A DNA stretch of 64,000 nucleotides, from NCBI RefSeq assembly GCF_000725545.1, contig NZ_JNZP01000017.1, forward strand, positions 1-64,000. The letters run 5' to 3'. The translations under genes and the position numbers were made by a program. The notes beneath the pieces are model-generated. The model saw only the letters and a list, made by a program, of their open reading frames with translations, was not told the DNA's origin and ran no database searches. Positions within the stretch are counted from its first letter, which is position 1. Each line of letters begins with the position of its first letter. The stretch comes from Streptomyces exfoliatus (lineage in GTDB: Bacteria > Actinomycetota > Actinomycetes > Streptomycetales > Streptomycetaceae). Shown in pieces: positions 46,051 through 52,910 of the stretch.

Positions 46051-46132
46051 CCCGACGCCCCGGACGCGTGACGAAACGTCCGGTGGCGTGTGACCGGACG
46101 TCCGGGGCGTGTGCCCCGACGTCTGGGGCGTC
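46036..46132. repeat. Degenerate ~21-bp tandem repeats
   Basis: Four to five imperfect units of about 21 bp, around GACGcGTGACCcGACGtcCGG, run from the end of the ABC1 kinase gene into the gap before the small zinc-ribbon gene. Confidence 0.6.
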
Positions 46133-46313
46133 ACCACCAGGAGGAGTCGAGACGGCCCTCGATCGAGCGGATGTTGGCGCGGGCGCAGTCCTCGCAGAAG
46201 TAGCTGCGCCTGCCGTTCTCCACCGAACAGGTCCAGGTCAACGGCAGGGTGTCGGCGGTCTTGCCGCAGCGCGCGCAGGCGAGGGGTCCCTCGGGGGTAC
46301 GGGCGTCGTTCAT
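46131..46313 (-). CDS. Small zinc-ribbon protein
   Basis: The 60-residue protein has two CxxC pairs, CARCGKTAD and YFCEDCARA, with a further Cys in LTWTCSVENG, consistent with one zinc ribbon. It ends RLDSSWW. It is convergent with the ABC1 kinase gene and lies downstream of the wblC operon terminator, with its own start at ATG 46313. Conserved small protein of unknown role. Confidence 0.78.
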   Translation of the reverse strand: MNDARTPEGPLACARCGKTADTLPLTWTCSVENGRRSYFCEDCARANIRSIEGRLDSSWW

Positions 46314-46360
46314 CTTCGTGACGATAACCCGACAAGGCCCCGCGACCCCGACAACGCACC

Positions 46361-46392
46361 GCGGGGGCCGGTCCTGACGGACCGGCCCCCGC
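46361..46392 (-). terminator. Terminator of the wblC operon
   Basis: A perfect 14-bp stem (GCGGGGGCCGGTCC and complement) with loop TGAC starts 31 nt past the stop of the gene after wblC. Confidence 0.85.
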
Positions 46393-46423
46393 GACGGCGC
46401 CCCTGAGGGCGCGAGGTCACTGC

Positions 46424-46747
46424 CTAGTGCATGACGGCCATGGCCAGCGCGCGGCGGGCACGCAGCGAGACGCGCTCGGCGCGGCGCTGCATGCGCCGGG
46501 CGGCGACCAGGCGCAGGGCCTGGCGTTCCGCCTCGGCCTCATGCCGTCGCTGGTCCATATGCGCACGGGCGAGGGCTTCTGGGATGAGTTGCATTTCACG
46601 GGTCCTGTTCTGACGCGCGGTGGGCGCGGCCGACGGGGAGAAGACTGGGGTCGCGAAGCCGACGGGCTCGCTTGCGGAAGAGGTCATCGGGGCCTGCTTC
46701 TGGGGATCGTGCGTGAGGGGGCGGTCGATGGTTCCGGTGGCGCTCAT
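46424..46747 (-). CDS. Arg-rich small protein translationally coupled to wblC
   Basis: The 107-residue protein has an N-terminal Ser/Thr/Pro-rich half and a C-terminal, very basic helix (ARAHMDQRRHEAEAERQALR and RRMQRRAERVSLRARRALAM, about 60-105). No known domain is seen. The ATG overlaps the wblC stop by 4 nt (ATGA), so it is made with WblC and should follow the same antibiotic-induced regulation. It might bind RNA, the ribosome or DNA; this is a guess from charge only. Confidence 0.72.
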   Translation of the reverse strand: MSATGTIDRPLTHDPQKQAPMTSSASEPVGFATPVFSPSAAPTARQNRTREMQLIPEALARAHMDQRRHEAEAERQALRLVAARRMQRRAERVSLRARRALAMAVMH

Positions 46748-47121
46748 GCGGCGACCGGGTTCTTGCGCGGGCGGCCGCGGGGCCGCTTGCGGGCGACGAC
46801 CACGCCCTGGACGAAGAGCTCGCCACCCCAGACGCCCCAGGGCTCGCGGCGCTCCTTGGCGCCGGCCAGACAGGCCGCCACGAGGGGGCAGGTCTGGCAG
46901 AGGGACTTCGCGTACTCGACGTCGGCCGGGGACTCCGCGAAGAAGACCTCCGGGTCGTAGGCGCGACAGGGGACGGGGACGCCGAGGTTCTCGATGGCGT
47001 CGTCCAGCGCGGTGAGCGCGGTGAGGGGGGTGACGGGGGTCAAAGCGGGGTCCTCCGTGAGGCCGGGCAGGGGGATCGAATCGGAAGGCGGTACGGACGG
47101 GGCGTGCGCTTCGAGTTGCAC
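46744..47121 (-). CDS. wblC: WhiB-like regulator WblC (WhiB7)
   Basis: WblC is an iron-sulphur protein that works with the main sigma factor to switch on intrinsic resistance to ribosome-targeting antibiotics. The 125-residue protein has the four cluster cysteines (Cys52, Cys75, Cys78, Cys84: PCRAYD, CQTCPLVAAC), the G[VI]WGG turn GVWGG (96-100) and the C-terminal AT-hook PRGRPRKNP (about 114-122) that defines this member. A leader of about 650 nt with a translated ORF and a terminator precedes it. It corresponds to S. coelicolor SCO5190. The next gene overlaps by 4 nt. Confidence 0.96.
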   Translation of the reverse strand: MQLEAHAPSVPPSDSIPLPGLTEDPALTPVTPLTALTALDDAIENLGVPVPCRAYDPEVFFAESPADVEYAKSLCQTCPLVAACLAGAKERREPWGVWGGELFVQGVVVARKRPRGRPRKNPVAA

Positions 47122-47236
47122 GGTGGTCTTTCCTCGTCTGGTCGTTCCGGCCTGTTGACCGGGGTTTCGGCTGGTACCGGGTGGTATCTGTCCCGAGGCG
47201 CCTTCACGCCGTCGTCCCCGTTCGGGGACAAACAGA

Positions 47237-47271
47237 AGGGCCGCGGATCCCGGGTGGGGTTCCGCGGCCCT
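47237..47271 (-). terminator. Attenuator terminator in the wblC leader
   Basis: On the minus strand an 11-bp stem AGGGCCGCGGA/TCCGCGGCCCT is followed by TTCTGTTTGT, between the leader ORF stop (47295) and wblC start (47121). This is the expected premature terminator of whiB7/wblC leaders. Confidence 0.85.
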
Positions 47272-47294
47272 GAAGGCGCCGGTCTGATCACGGA

Positions 47295-47654
47295 TCAGAC
47301 TGGATCACTCCAGGGTTCGAGCCCACGGAAGGCCCACATCGTGTGGTGGTGCTTCGTCGTCTGCTGGTTGCCGGCACTGGCCGCCGCAAAGCCATAGGCC
47401 GAGGCCTTGCCTGCTGCTACTGCTTCCAGTGCCTTGGTCGGTCGCTCGTCGCGGCGCTCGATGGCGGCCATGCCGAGACCGGAGAGTCCGGAGACGGGAA
47501 GGCCGGTGACGGGCAGGCCGGCGACAGGCAGACCGGTGCCAATGAACGCCGAGGCGGAAAGGCCGAGGGTGCAGGCGGAGACGACGGAGCGATCGGTCAT
47601 TTTGGCGGTGCTGACGAAGCTGGCGGTGCTGGTCTGGATGGTGTAGCTGATCAC
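47295..47654 (-). CDS. wblC leader ORF (uORF) controlling attenuation
   Basis: A 119-codon ORF with GTG start lies nine bases after AGGAGG, in the wblC leader. Its product contains LPVAGLPVTGLPVSGLSGLG and ends FRGLEPWSDPV, without a known domain. The stop lies 24 nt before the attenuator stem. Translation arrest by ribosome-targeting antibiotics would alter folding and let RNA polymerase reach wblC, the mechanism described for whiB7/wblC. A structural role for the peptide itself is unlikely. Confidence 0.7.
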   Translation of the reverse strand: MISYTIQTSTASFVSTAKMTDRSVVSACTLGLSASAFIGTGLPVAGLPVTGLPVSGLSGLGMAAIERRDERPTKALEAVAAGKASAYGFAAASAGNQQTTKHHHTMWAFRGLEPWSDPV

Positions 47655-47773
47655 TTCAATCGCCTCCTCTCGGCGTCTCGGAGGGCTCGGGTGCGAGCCG
47701 GACCCTCATGTTCTATTGGACAAGTACAGCACGAAGACAGGGCTTCGAAGAAGCCGCCGTGTCCGTGGTTAAG

Positions 47774-47812
47774 AACCTATGGGGCTTGACGGGGCGTGCG
47801 CAAACTATTTTT
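47774..47812 (-). promoter_or_regulatory. wblC promoter with AT-rich WblC binding site
   Basis: On the minus strand AAAAATAGT abuts TTGCGC (-35); an 18-bp spacer separates it from TAGGTT (-10). An AT-rich block just upstream of -35 is how WhiB7/WblC recognises its own promoter. Confidence 0.75.
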
Positions 47813-47826
47813 CCGACGAGTTTTCC

Positions 47827-50010
47827 TCAGCTCTCCTCGTCTCCCGCCCCACCCACCCCACCTGCGCAGATGGCCAGGACCTCGTCCCCGAAGCGGTCCA
47901 GCTTGCGGGCACCGACCCCGGAGATCGACGAGAGCTCCCCACCGGTGGAGGGGACGCGCTCGGCGATGGCCATGAGCGTCTTGTCGGTGAACACGCAATA
48001 GGCCGGCTGGCCGAGCTCCCTGGCCTGATCCGAGCGCCAGTCGCGGAGCCGCTCGTACAGCGCCTCGTCCATGTCCGACGGACAGTCCTCGCAGCGCATC
48101 AGCTTCATCGCGCCCGCCTCGGTGAGGGTCGCCCCGCAGACCCGGCACAGGACGGGGCCGCGCGGCTTGCGCCGGCCCGCCCCGCCGCCGCGCTCGAAGG
48201 AAGCGGAGCCGTAACCGCCGGAGCCCGTGGCGCCGAGCGTTCCCGAGCCGGGCCGCAGTCCCTTGAGGAAGTGGCTGGGGCGCCGGGAGGCCCGGCCGCC
48301 CGGGGAGCGGGAGAGCGCCCACGAGAGCGTGAGGTGGAGCCGGGCGCGGGTGACGCCGACGTACAGCAGGCGCCGCTCCTCCTCGACCTGTTCGTCGGTC
48401 TTGGCGTAGGTGATGGGCATCATGCCCTCGGTGAGGCCGACCAGGAAGACGGCGTCCCATTCGAGGCCCTTGGCCGCGTGCAGCGACGCGAGGGTGACGC
48501 CCTGGACGGTCGGGGCGTGCTGGGCGGCGGCGCGCTCGTCCAGTTCCGCGACCAGGTCGGAGAGGGTGGCGCCGGGCTTGGCGCGGGCGAAGTCCTCGGC
48601 GAGCCGGACGAGGGCGGCGAGGGACTCCCAGCGGTCGCGGACGGAGCCGGAGCCGGTGGGCGGCTGACCGGTCCAGCCCTTGGTGGACAGGACGGCCCTG
48701 ACCTGCGCGGGCAGGTCCTCGACGTCGTCGAGGAGGGAGTCGTTGCCCCCGGCGCGGGCGGCGCCGCGCAGCGCGATGCCCGCCTCCCGTACCTCCTGGC
48801 GCTCGAAGAAGCGCTCGGCGCCGCGGAGCTGGTACGGCACTCCGGCGTCGGCGAGGGCCTGCTCGTAGACCTCGGACTGGGCGTTGATCCGGTAGAGGAC
48901 GGCGATCTCGCCGGCCGGGACGCCGGCGGCGATGAGGTCCCTGATGCGGCGGGCGGTGCCCTCGGCCTCTGTCGGCTCGTCGGCGTACTCCGTGTAGACG
49001 GGATCGGGGCCCGGGTCGCGCTGGGAGATCAGTTCCAGGCGGTGCTCGGCGGCCCGGCCGCGGGCCTGACCGAGCAGTCCGTTGGCGAGGTGGACGACCT
49101 GTGGGGTGGAGCGGTAGTCGCGGACGAGCTTGACGACCGTGGCGCCCGGGTGCCGGGTGCGGAAGTTCAGCAGGTGGTCGGGGGTGGCGCCGGTGAAGGA
49201 GTAGATGGTCTGGCTGGCGTCACCGACGACGCAGAGGTTGTCGCGGTCGCCGAGCCACAGGTCGAGCAACCGCTGCTGGAGCGGCGAGACGTCCTGGTAC
49301 TCGTCCACCACGAAGTGCTGGTACTGGCGGCGGATCTGGTCGGCGATGTCGTGCCGGTCCTGGAGGATGCCGACGGTGAGCAGCAGCACGTCCTCGAAGT
49401 CGATCACCGAGCGGTCGCGCTTCAGCTGCTCGTACATGGCATAGATCTGGCCAATCTCCGCCGGGTCCCGGGGGGCGTCCCTGACGGACTTGGCGACGAC
49501 GGCCGGGTAGTCGGCGGGGACGGTCTGGGTGACCTTGGCCCACTCGATCTCCCCTGTGACGTCCCTGAGCTCGTTCCGGTCGAGCCGGATGCGGCAGCGG
49601 GCCGCGGCCTCGGCAACCAGCTGGACCTTCCGCTCCAGGAGCCGCGGCAGATCGCCACCGACTGCTTTCGGCCAGAAGAACTGAAGCTGGCGGAGGGCCG
49701 CGGAGTGGAACGTACGGGCCTGCACGCCGCCCGCGCCGAGCTCGCGGAGCCGGCCGCGCATCTCGCCCGCGGCGCGGTTGGTGAAGGTGACGGCCAGCAC
49801 ACTGGCGGGCTGGAGTATGCCCGCCCGCACCCCGTACGCGATCCGGTGGGTGATGGCCCGCGTCTTGCCCGTGCCGGCTCCCGCCAGCACGCACACCGGG
49901 CCGTTCAGGGCCAGGGCGACCTCGCGCTGCTCCGGGTCGAGCCCGTCGAGCACCGCGTCGGCCGTCTCCGGGACCTGCGGGAAGAGAGTGGAGTGCGTTG
50001 CTGCTGTCAC
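47827..50010 (-). CDS. uvrD2: UvrD2-type DNA helicase
   Basis: The 727-residue protein is a superfamily 1A 3'-5' DNA helicase. Motifs: Walker A VLAGAGTGKTRAI (about 37), TFTNRAAGEMRGR, VDEYQDVSPLQQ, QTIYSFTGA, VRDYRST, and VTLASLHAAKGLEWDAV. The C-terminus has the UvrD2 hallmark tetracysteine CRVCG/CEDC and an HRDC domain (about 645-715, AYCVFTDKTLMAIAE). The GTG at 50010 gives a natural N-terminus; a longer reading overlaps the promoter of mycoredoxin on the other strand. It matches M. tuberculosis Rv3198c. Confidence 0.94.
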   Translation of the reverse strand: MTAATHSTLFPQVPETADAVLDGLDPEQREVALALNGPVCVLAGAGTGKTRAITHRIAYGVRAGILQPASVLAVTFTNRAAGEMRGRLRELGAGGVQARTFHSAALRQLQFFWPKAVGGDLPRLLERKVQLVAEAAARCRIRLDRNELRDVTGEIEWAKVTQTVPADYPAVVAKSVRDAPRDPAEIGQIYAMYEQLKRDRSVIDFEDVLLLTVGILQDRHDIADQIRRQYQHFVVDEYQDVSPLQQRLLDLWLGDRDNLCVVGDASQTIYSFTGATPDHLLNFRTRHPGATVVKLVRDYRSTPQVVHLANGLLGQARGRAAEHRLELISQRDPGPDPVYTEYADEPTEAEGTARRIRDLIAAGVPAGEIAVLYRINAQSEVYEQALADAGVPYQLRGAERFFERQEVREAGIALRGAARAGGNDSLLDDVEDLPAQVRAVLSTKGWTGQPPTGSGSVRDRWESLAALVRLAEDFARAKPGATLSDLVAELDERAAAQHAPTVQGVTLASLHAAKGLEWDAVFLVGLTEGMMPITYAKTDEQVEEERRLLYVGVTRARLHLTLSWALSRSPGGRASRRPSHFLKGLRPGSGTLGATGSGGYGSASFERGGGAGRRKPRGPVLCRVCGATLTEAGAMKLMRCEDCPSDMDEALYERLRDWRSDQARELGQPAYCVFTDKTLMAIAERVPSTGGELSSISGVGARKLDRFGDEVLAICAGGVGGAGDEES

Positions 50011-50087
50011 CCCCCAATGCTGCCAGGTCGCGCGCGATCGGTGCCGAGCGTTGTCCACAGGCACGTGCCGCCGGTCATACGAATTCC

Positions 50088-50114
50088 GGGAATGGCCCGG
50101 TCGGGGCGTACGTT
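50088..50114 (+). promoter_or_regulatory. SigR-type promoter of the mycoredoxin gene
   Basis: GGGAAT is followed by exactly 18 bp and GTT, the SigR consensus, 45 bp before the mycoredoxin start. Confidence 0.82.
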
Positions 50115-50158
50115 CTTCTTCTCGGCACCCGTCAGCGAACGAAGAGGAGCGCCTCGCC

Positions 50159-50401
50159 ATGCAGGGCACTGTGACGATGTACAGCACCACGTGGTGCGGC
50201 TACTGCCGTCGGCTGAAGAGCCAGATGGACCGCGAGGGCATCGCGTACACGGAGATCAACATCGAGCAGGACCCGGATTCGGCGGCGTTCGTCGAGAAGG
50301 CCAACGGCGGCAACCAGACCGTCCCGACCGTCCTCTTCCCGGACGGCTCGACGCTGACGAACCCGAGCCTCGCGCAGGTCAAGCAGAAGGTCGGCGTCTG
50401 A
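50159..50401 (+). CDS. mrx1: Mycoredoxin (glutaredoxin-like, mycothiol-dependent)
   Basis: This 80-residue glutaredoxin-fold protein reduces mixed disulphides with mycothiol. The active site is TTWCGYCRRL (Cys-x-x-Cys, about 12-15), and QTVPTVLFPDGS contains the cis-Pro. Its neighbours uvrD2 and nudC are the same as in M. tuberculosis (Rv3198A). A SigR-consensus promoter 45 bp upstream ties it to the thiol stress response. GAAGAGGAG precedes the ATG. Confidence 0.94.
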   Translation: MQGTVTMYSTTWCGYCRRLKSQMDREGIAYTEINIEQDPDSAAFVEKANGGNQTVPTVLFPDGSTLTNPSLAQVKQKVGV

Positions 50402-50408
50402 GCCGGAC

Positions 50409-50460
50409 CCGGACACGACGAAACCCCCGACCACACGGCCGGGGGTTTCGTCGTGTCCGG
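50409..50460. terminator. Bidirectional terminator between mrx1 and nudC
   Basis: A perfect 21-bp stem (CCGGACACGACGAAACCCCC.. and complement) with a 10-nt loop fills the gap between the convergent stops. Confidence 0.9.
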
Positions 50461-50461
50461 G

Positions 50462-51427
50462 TCAGACCGCGTCGCCCGGCTTCGGCAGGGGCTTGCCGTA
50501 CCAGCGTTCGATCAGGCGGGAGGCGATCGAGATGCCGTACGGGGGGAGGACCTCGCCGGACTCGAAGGCGGCGGTCATGTCGTCGCGGGAGAACCAGCGG
50601 GCCTCCTGGATCTCCTCGCCGTCCACGGTGATCTCCGAGGAGGTCGCGCGGGCGAAGAAGCCCAGCATGAGGCTGGACGGGAACGGCCAGGGCTGGCTGG
50701 CGATGTACTCGACCTCGCCGACCGTGACGCCTGCCTCCTCGAAGACCTCGCGGACGACGGACTGCTCGATGGACTCGCCGGGCTCGACGAAGCCGGCGAG
50801 GGTCGAGAAGCGGCCCTCCGGCCAGTGGACCTGGCGGCCCAGGAGGATGCGGTCCTGCTCGTCCGTGACCGCCATGATCACGGCCGGGTCGGTGCGGGGG
50901 TAGTGCTCGGCGCCGCAGGCCTGGCAACGGCGGATGTGGCCGGCCGCCGCGATCACCGTGCGCTCGCCGCAGCGCGAGCAGAAGCGGTGGAGGCGCTGCC
51001 AGTTCTCCAGGGCCACCGCGTGCACCATGAGGCCCGCGTCGCGGTCCGAGAGCAGCAGGCCCGCCTCGCGGAGGCCGGCCGGGCGGGCGGACTGGTCCAT
51101 GCGGCCCGGCAGGGAGTCCTTCTGGAGCGCGAAGTACGAGACGCCTTCGGCGTCGGTGCCCAGGAAGTAGCGGTGGGTCTCGGTGACCGGGGCCTCGAAC
51201 GCCGGGGTCATGACCAGTTCGGTCCGGCCGTCGGGGGTGTCGTCGATCAGCACCTGGCCGCCCGAGACCACGAAGACACGGGTCGTGGGGTGGCTCCAGG
51301 CTGCCGCGAGCCACGCCTCGTCGAGGCGGTGGTGCGCGGCGCGGTCGATGCCGCTCGGGGCGGTGAGCGAGATCGGGCGGTCCGCCGGCGCGTTCTTCAG
51401 GTCCGGCGCGTTCTTCAGGGTGCTCAC
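50462..51427 (-). CDS. nudC: NAD(H) pyrophosphatase / RNA decapping NUDIX hydrolase NudC
   Basis: NudC splits NADH and can remove NAD caps from RNA. The 321-residue protein has an N-terminal domain, a zinc ribbon (FCSRCGERT and CQACGAEHY, about 148-168) and the NUDIX box GFVEPGESIEQSVVREVFEE with AGV. The family marker SQPWPFPSSLMLGF follows. GTG 51427 is preceded by GGAAAG. The N-terminus contains a duplicated LKNAPD block from an 18-nt tandem repeat. Neighbour order matches mycobacteria. Confidence 0.94.
   Translation of the reverse strand: MSTLKNAPDLKNAPADRPISLTAPSGIDRAAHHRLDEAWLAAAWSHPTTRVFVVSGGQVLIDDTPDGRTELVMTPAFEAPVTETHRYFLGTDAEGVSYFALQKDSLPGRMDQSARPAGLREAGLLLSDRDAGLMVHAVALENWQRLHRFCSRCGERTVIAAAGHIRRCQACGAEHYPRTDPAVIMAVTDEQDRILLGRQVHWPEGRFSTLAGFVEPGESIEQSVVREVFEEAGVTVGEVEYIASQPWPFPSSLMLGFFARATSSEITVDGEEIQEARWFSRDDMTAAFESGEVLPPYGISIASRLIERWYGKPLPKPGDAV
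51385..51420. repeat. 18-bp tandem duplication in nudC
   Basis: Two 18-nt copies (51385-51402 and 51403-51420) differ in one base and encode repeated LKNAP(D/A) near the N-terminus, without breaking the frame. Confidence 0.85.
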
Positions 51428-51487
51428 AGGTGCTTTCCAACTCCCCCGGATCGGTGTGTGGGTTCGGCGCTCGGCGGCCAGGGCCGG

Positions 51488-52900
51488 TCAGACACGCCCT
51501 AGGGCGGCGGGCAGGTCGCCCCACAGGTGGGCGGTCGTCTCTACGCCCTTCATGAGGAGATCGAGCTCGATCTTCTCGTTGGGGGCGTGCCAGCCGTCGG
51601 ACGGTACGGAGATGCCGAGGAACAGGACGGGTGCCTCCAGGACGTCCTGGAGGTCGGCGGCCGGGCCCGAGCCGCCCTCGCGGGTGTAGCGGACCTTGGC
51701 GCCGTCGAAGGCCCGGCTCATGGCGCCGGCGACCGCCTTGAGGGCGGGGTGGTCCAACGGGGTGAGGCAGGGACGGGTCGGGGCGCCGAAGACGATCCCG
51801 TACCGGACGCCGGCCGGGACGAGTCCGGCGAGCCAGTCCCGTACCGCGAGTTCGATCTTGTACGGGTCCTGGCCCGCGACGAGGCGGAACGACAGCTTGA
51901 GCTGGGCGGAGGCGGGGACGATCGTCTTGCCTCCGGGGCCCTGGTAGCCGCCGCCGATGCCGTTGACCTCGGCCGTGGGGCGGGCCCAGACCCGCTCCAG
52001 GGTGGTGAAGCCGGCCTCGCCGAGCGTGCCGTGCGACGTGGCCGTACGCAGCCAGGCCTCCTCGTCGAAGGGCAGCTCGGCGACGAGGGCGCGCTCGGCG
52101 TCGGTGAGTTCCGTCACTCCGTCGTAGAACCCGGGGATCGCCACCCGCTCGTGCTCGTCGTGGAGCGCGGCGACGATCCGGCCGGCGACGGTGGCCGGGT
52201 TCGGGACGGCGCCGCCGAAGGAGCCGGAGTGGATGTCCTGGTCGGGGCCGTACAGCTCGATCTCGCAGTCGGCGACCCCGCGCATGCCGGTGCAGACGGT
52301 GGGTGTGGTCTCAGACCACATGCCGGTGTCGGAGACGATCACGGCGTCGGCGGCGAGCCGCTCGGCGTGCGCCTCGACCAGGGCGCGGAAGTGCGGGGAC
52401 CCCGACTCCTCCTCGCCCTCGACGATCAGCTTGAGGTGGACGGCGGGCGCCGTGCGGCCGGTGGCGGCGAGGTGGGCGCGGACGCCGAGGGTGTGGAAGA
52501 ACACCTGGCCCTTGTCGTCGGCAGCCCCGCGCGCGTACATCCGGCCGTCGACCACGGTCGGCTCGAAGGGGTCCGTGTGCCAGCCGTCCTCGCGGTCCGC
52601 GGGCTGCACGTCGTGGTGGCCGTAGACGAGGACGGTCGGGGCGTCGGGGTCGTCGGAGGGCCACTCGGCGAAGACCGCCGGGGCGCCGTCGGTCTCCCAG
52701 ACCTCGACGGTGGTGAACCCGGTCGCCGTGAGCTTGGCGGCGAGCCACTCGGCGCTGCGCCGTACGTCCCCCGCCCGGTCCGGCTGGGCGGACACGGAGG
52801 GAATGCGCAGCCACTCGGCCAGGTCGCCGAGGAAGGCGGCGCGGTGCTGGTCGATGTACGTGCGTACGGCGTGGACGGCGCTGTCCGGGGTCTCGCTCAT
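51488..52900 (-). CDS. M20-family metallopeptidase (dipeptidase)
   Basis: The 470-residue protein has the metal-site motifs of M20/M28 peptidases: YGHHDVQPADREDGW (His and Asp), GRMYARGAADDKGQ with the bridging Asp, LIVEGEEESGSP with the catalytic Glu, and the dimerisation domain. It fits the CNDP/PepV-type dipeptidase group. No signal peptide, so it is cytoplasmic. It starts 10 nt after the AdnB stop and is probably co-transcribed, although no functional link is known. Confidence 0.92.
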   Translation of the reverse strand: MSETPDSAVHAVRTYIDQHRAAFLGDLAEWLRIPSVSAQPDRAGDVRRSAEWLAAKLTATGFTTVEVWETDGAPAVFAEWPSDDPDAPTVLVYGHHDVQPADREDGWHTDPFEPTVVDGRMYARGAADDKGQVFFHTLGVRAHLAATGRTAPAVHLKLIVEGEEESGSPHFRALVEAHAERLAADAVIVSDTGMWSETTPTVCTGMRGVADCEIELYGPDQDIHSGSFGGAVPNPATVAGRIVAALHDEHERVAIPGFYDGVTELTDAERALVAELPFDEEAWLRTATSHGTLGEAGFTTLERVWARPTAEVNGIGGGYQGPGGKTIVPASAQLKLSFRLVAGQDPYKIELAVRDWLAGLVPAGVRYGIVFGAPTRPCLTPLDHPALKAVAGAMSRAFDGAKVRYTREGGSGPAADLQDVLEAPVLFLGISVPSDGWHAPNEKIELDLLMKGVETTAHLWGDLPAALGRV

Positions 52901-52910
52901 GCCTCCGAGC

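Noticed and set aside
46036..46132. Tandem repeats resembling a CRISPR array (also 61838-61873)
   Set aside because: Units are directly adjacent, degenerate and without unique spacers; no cas genes are present.
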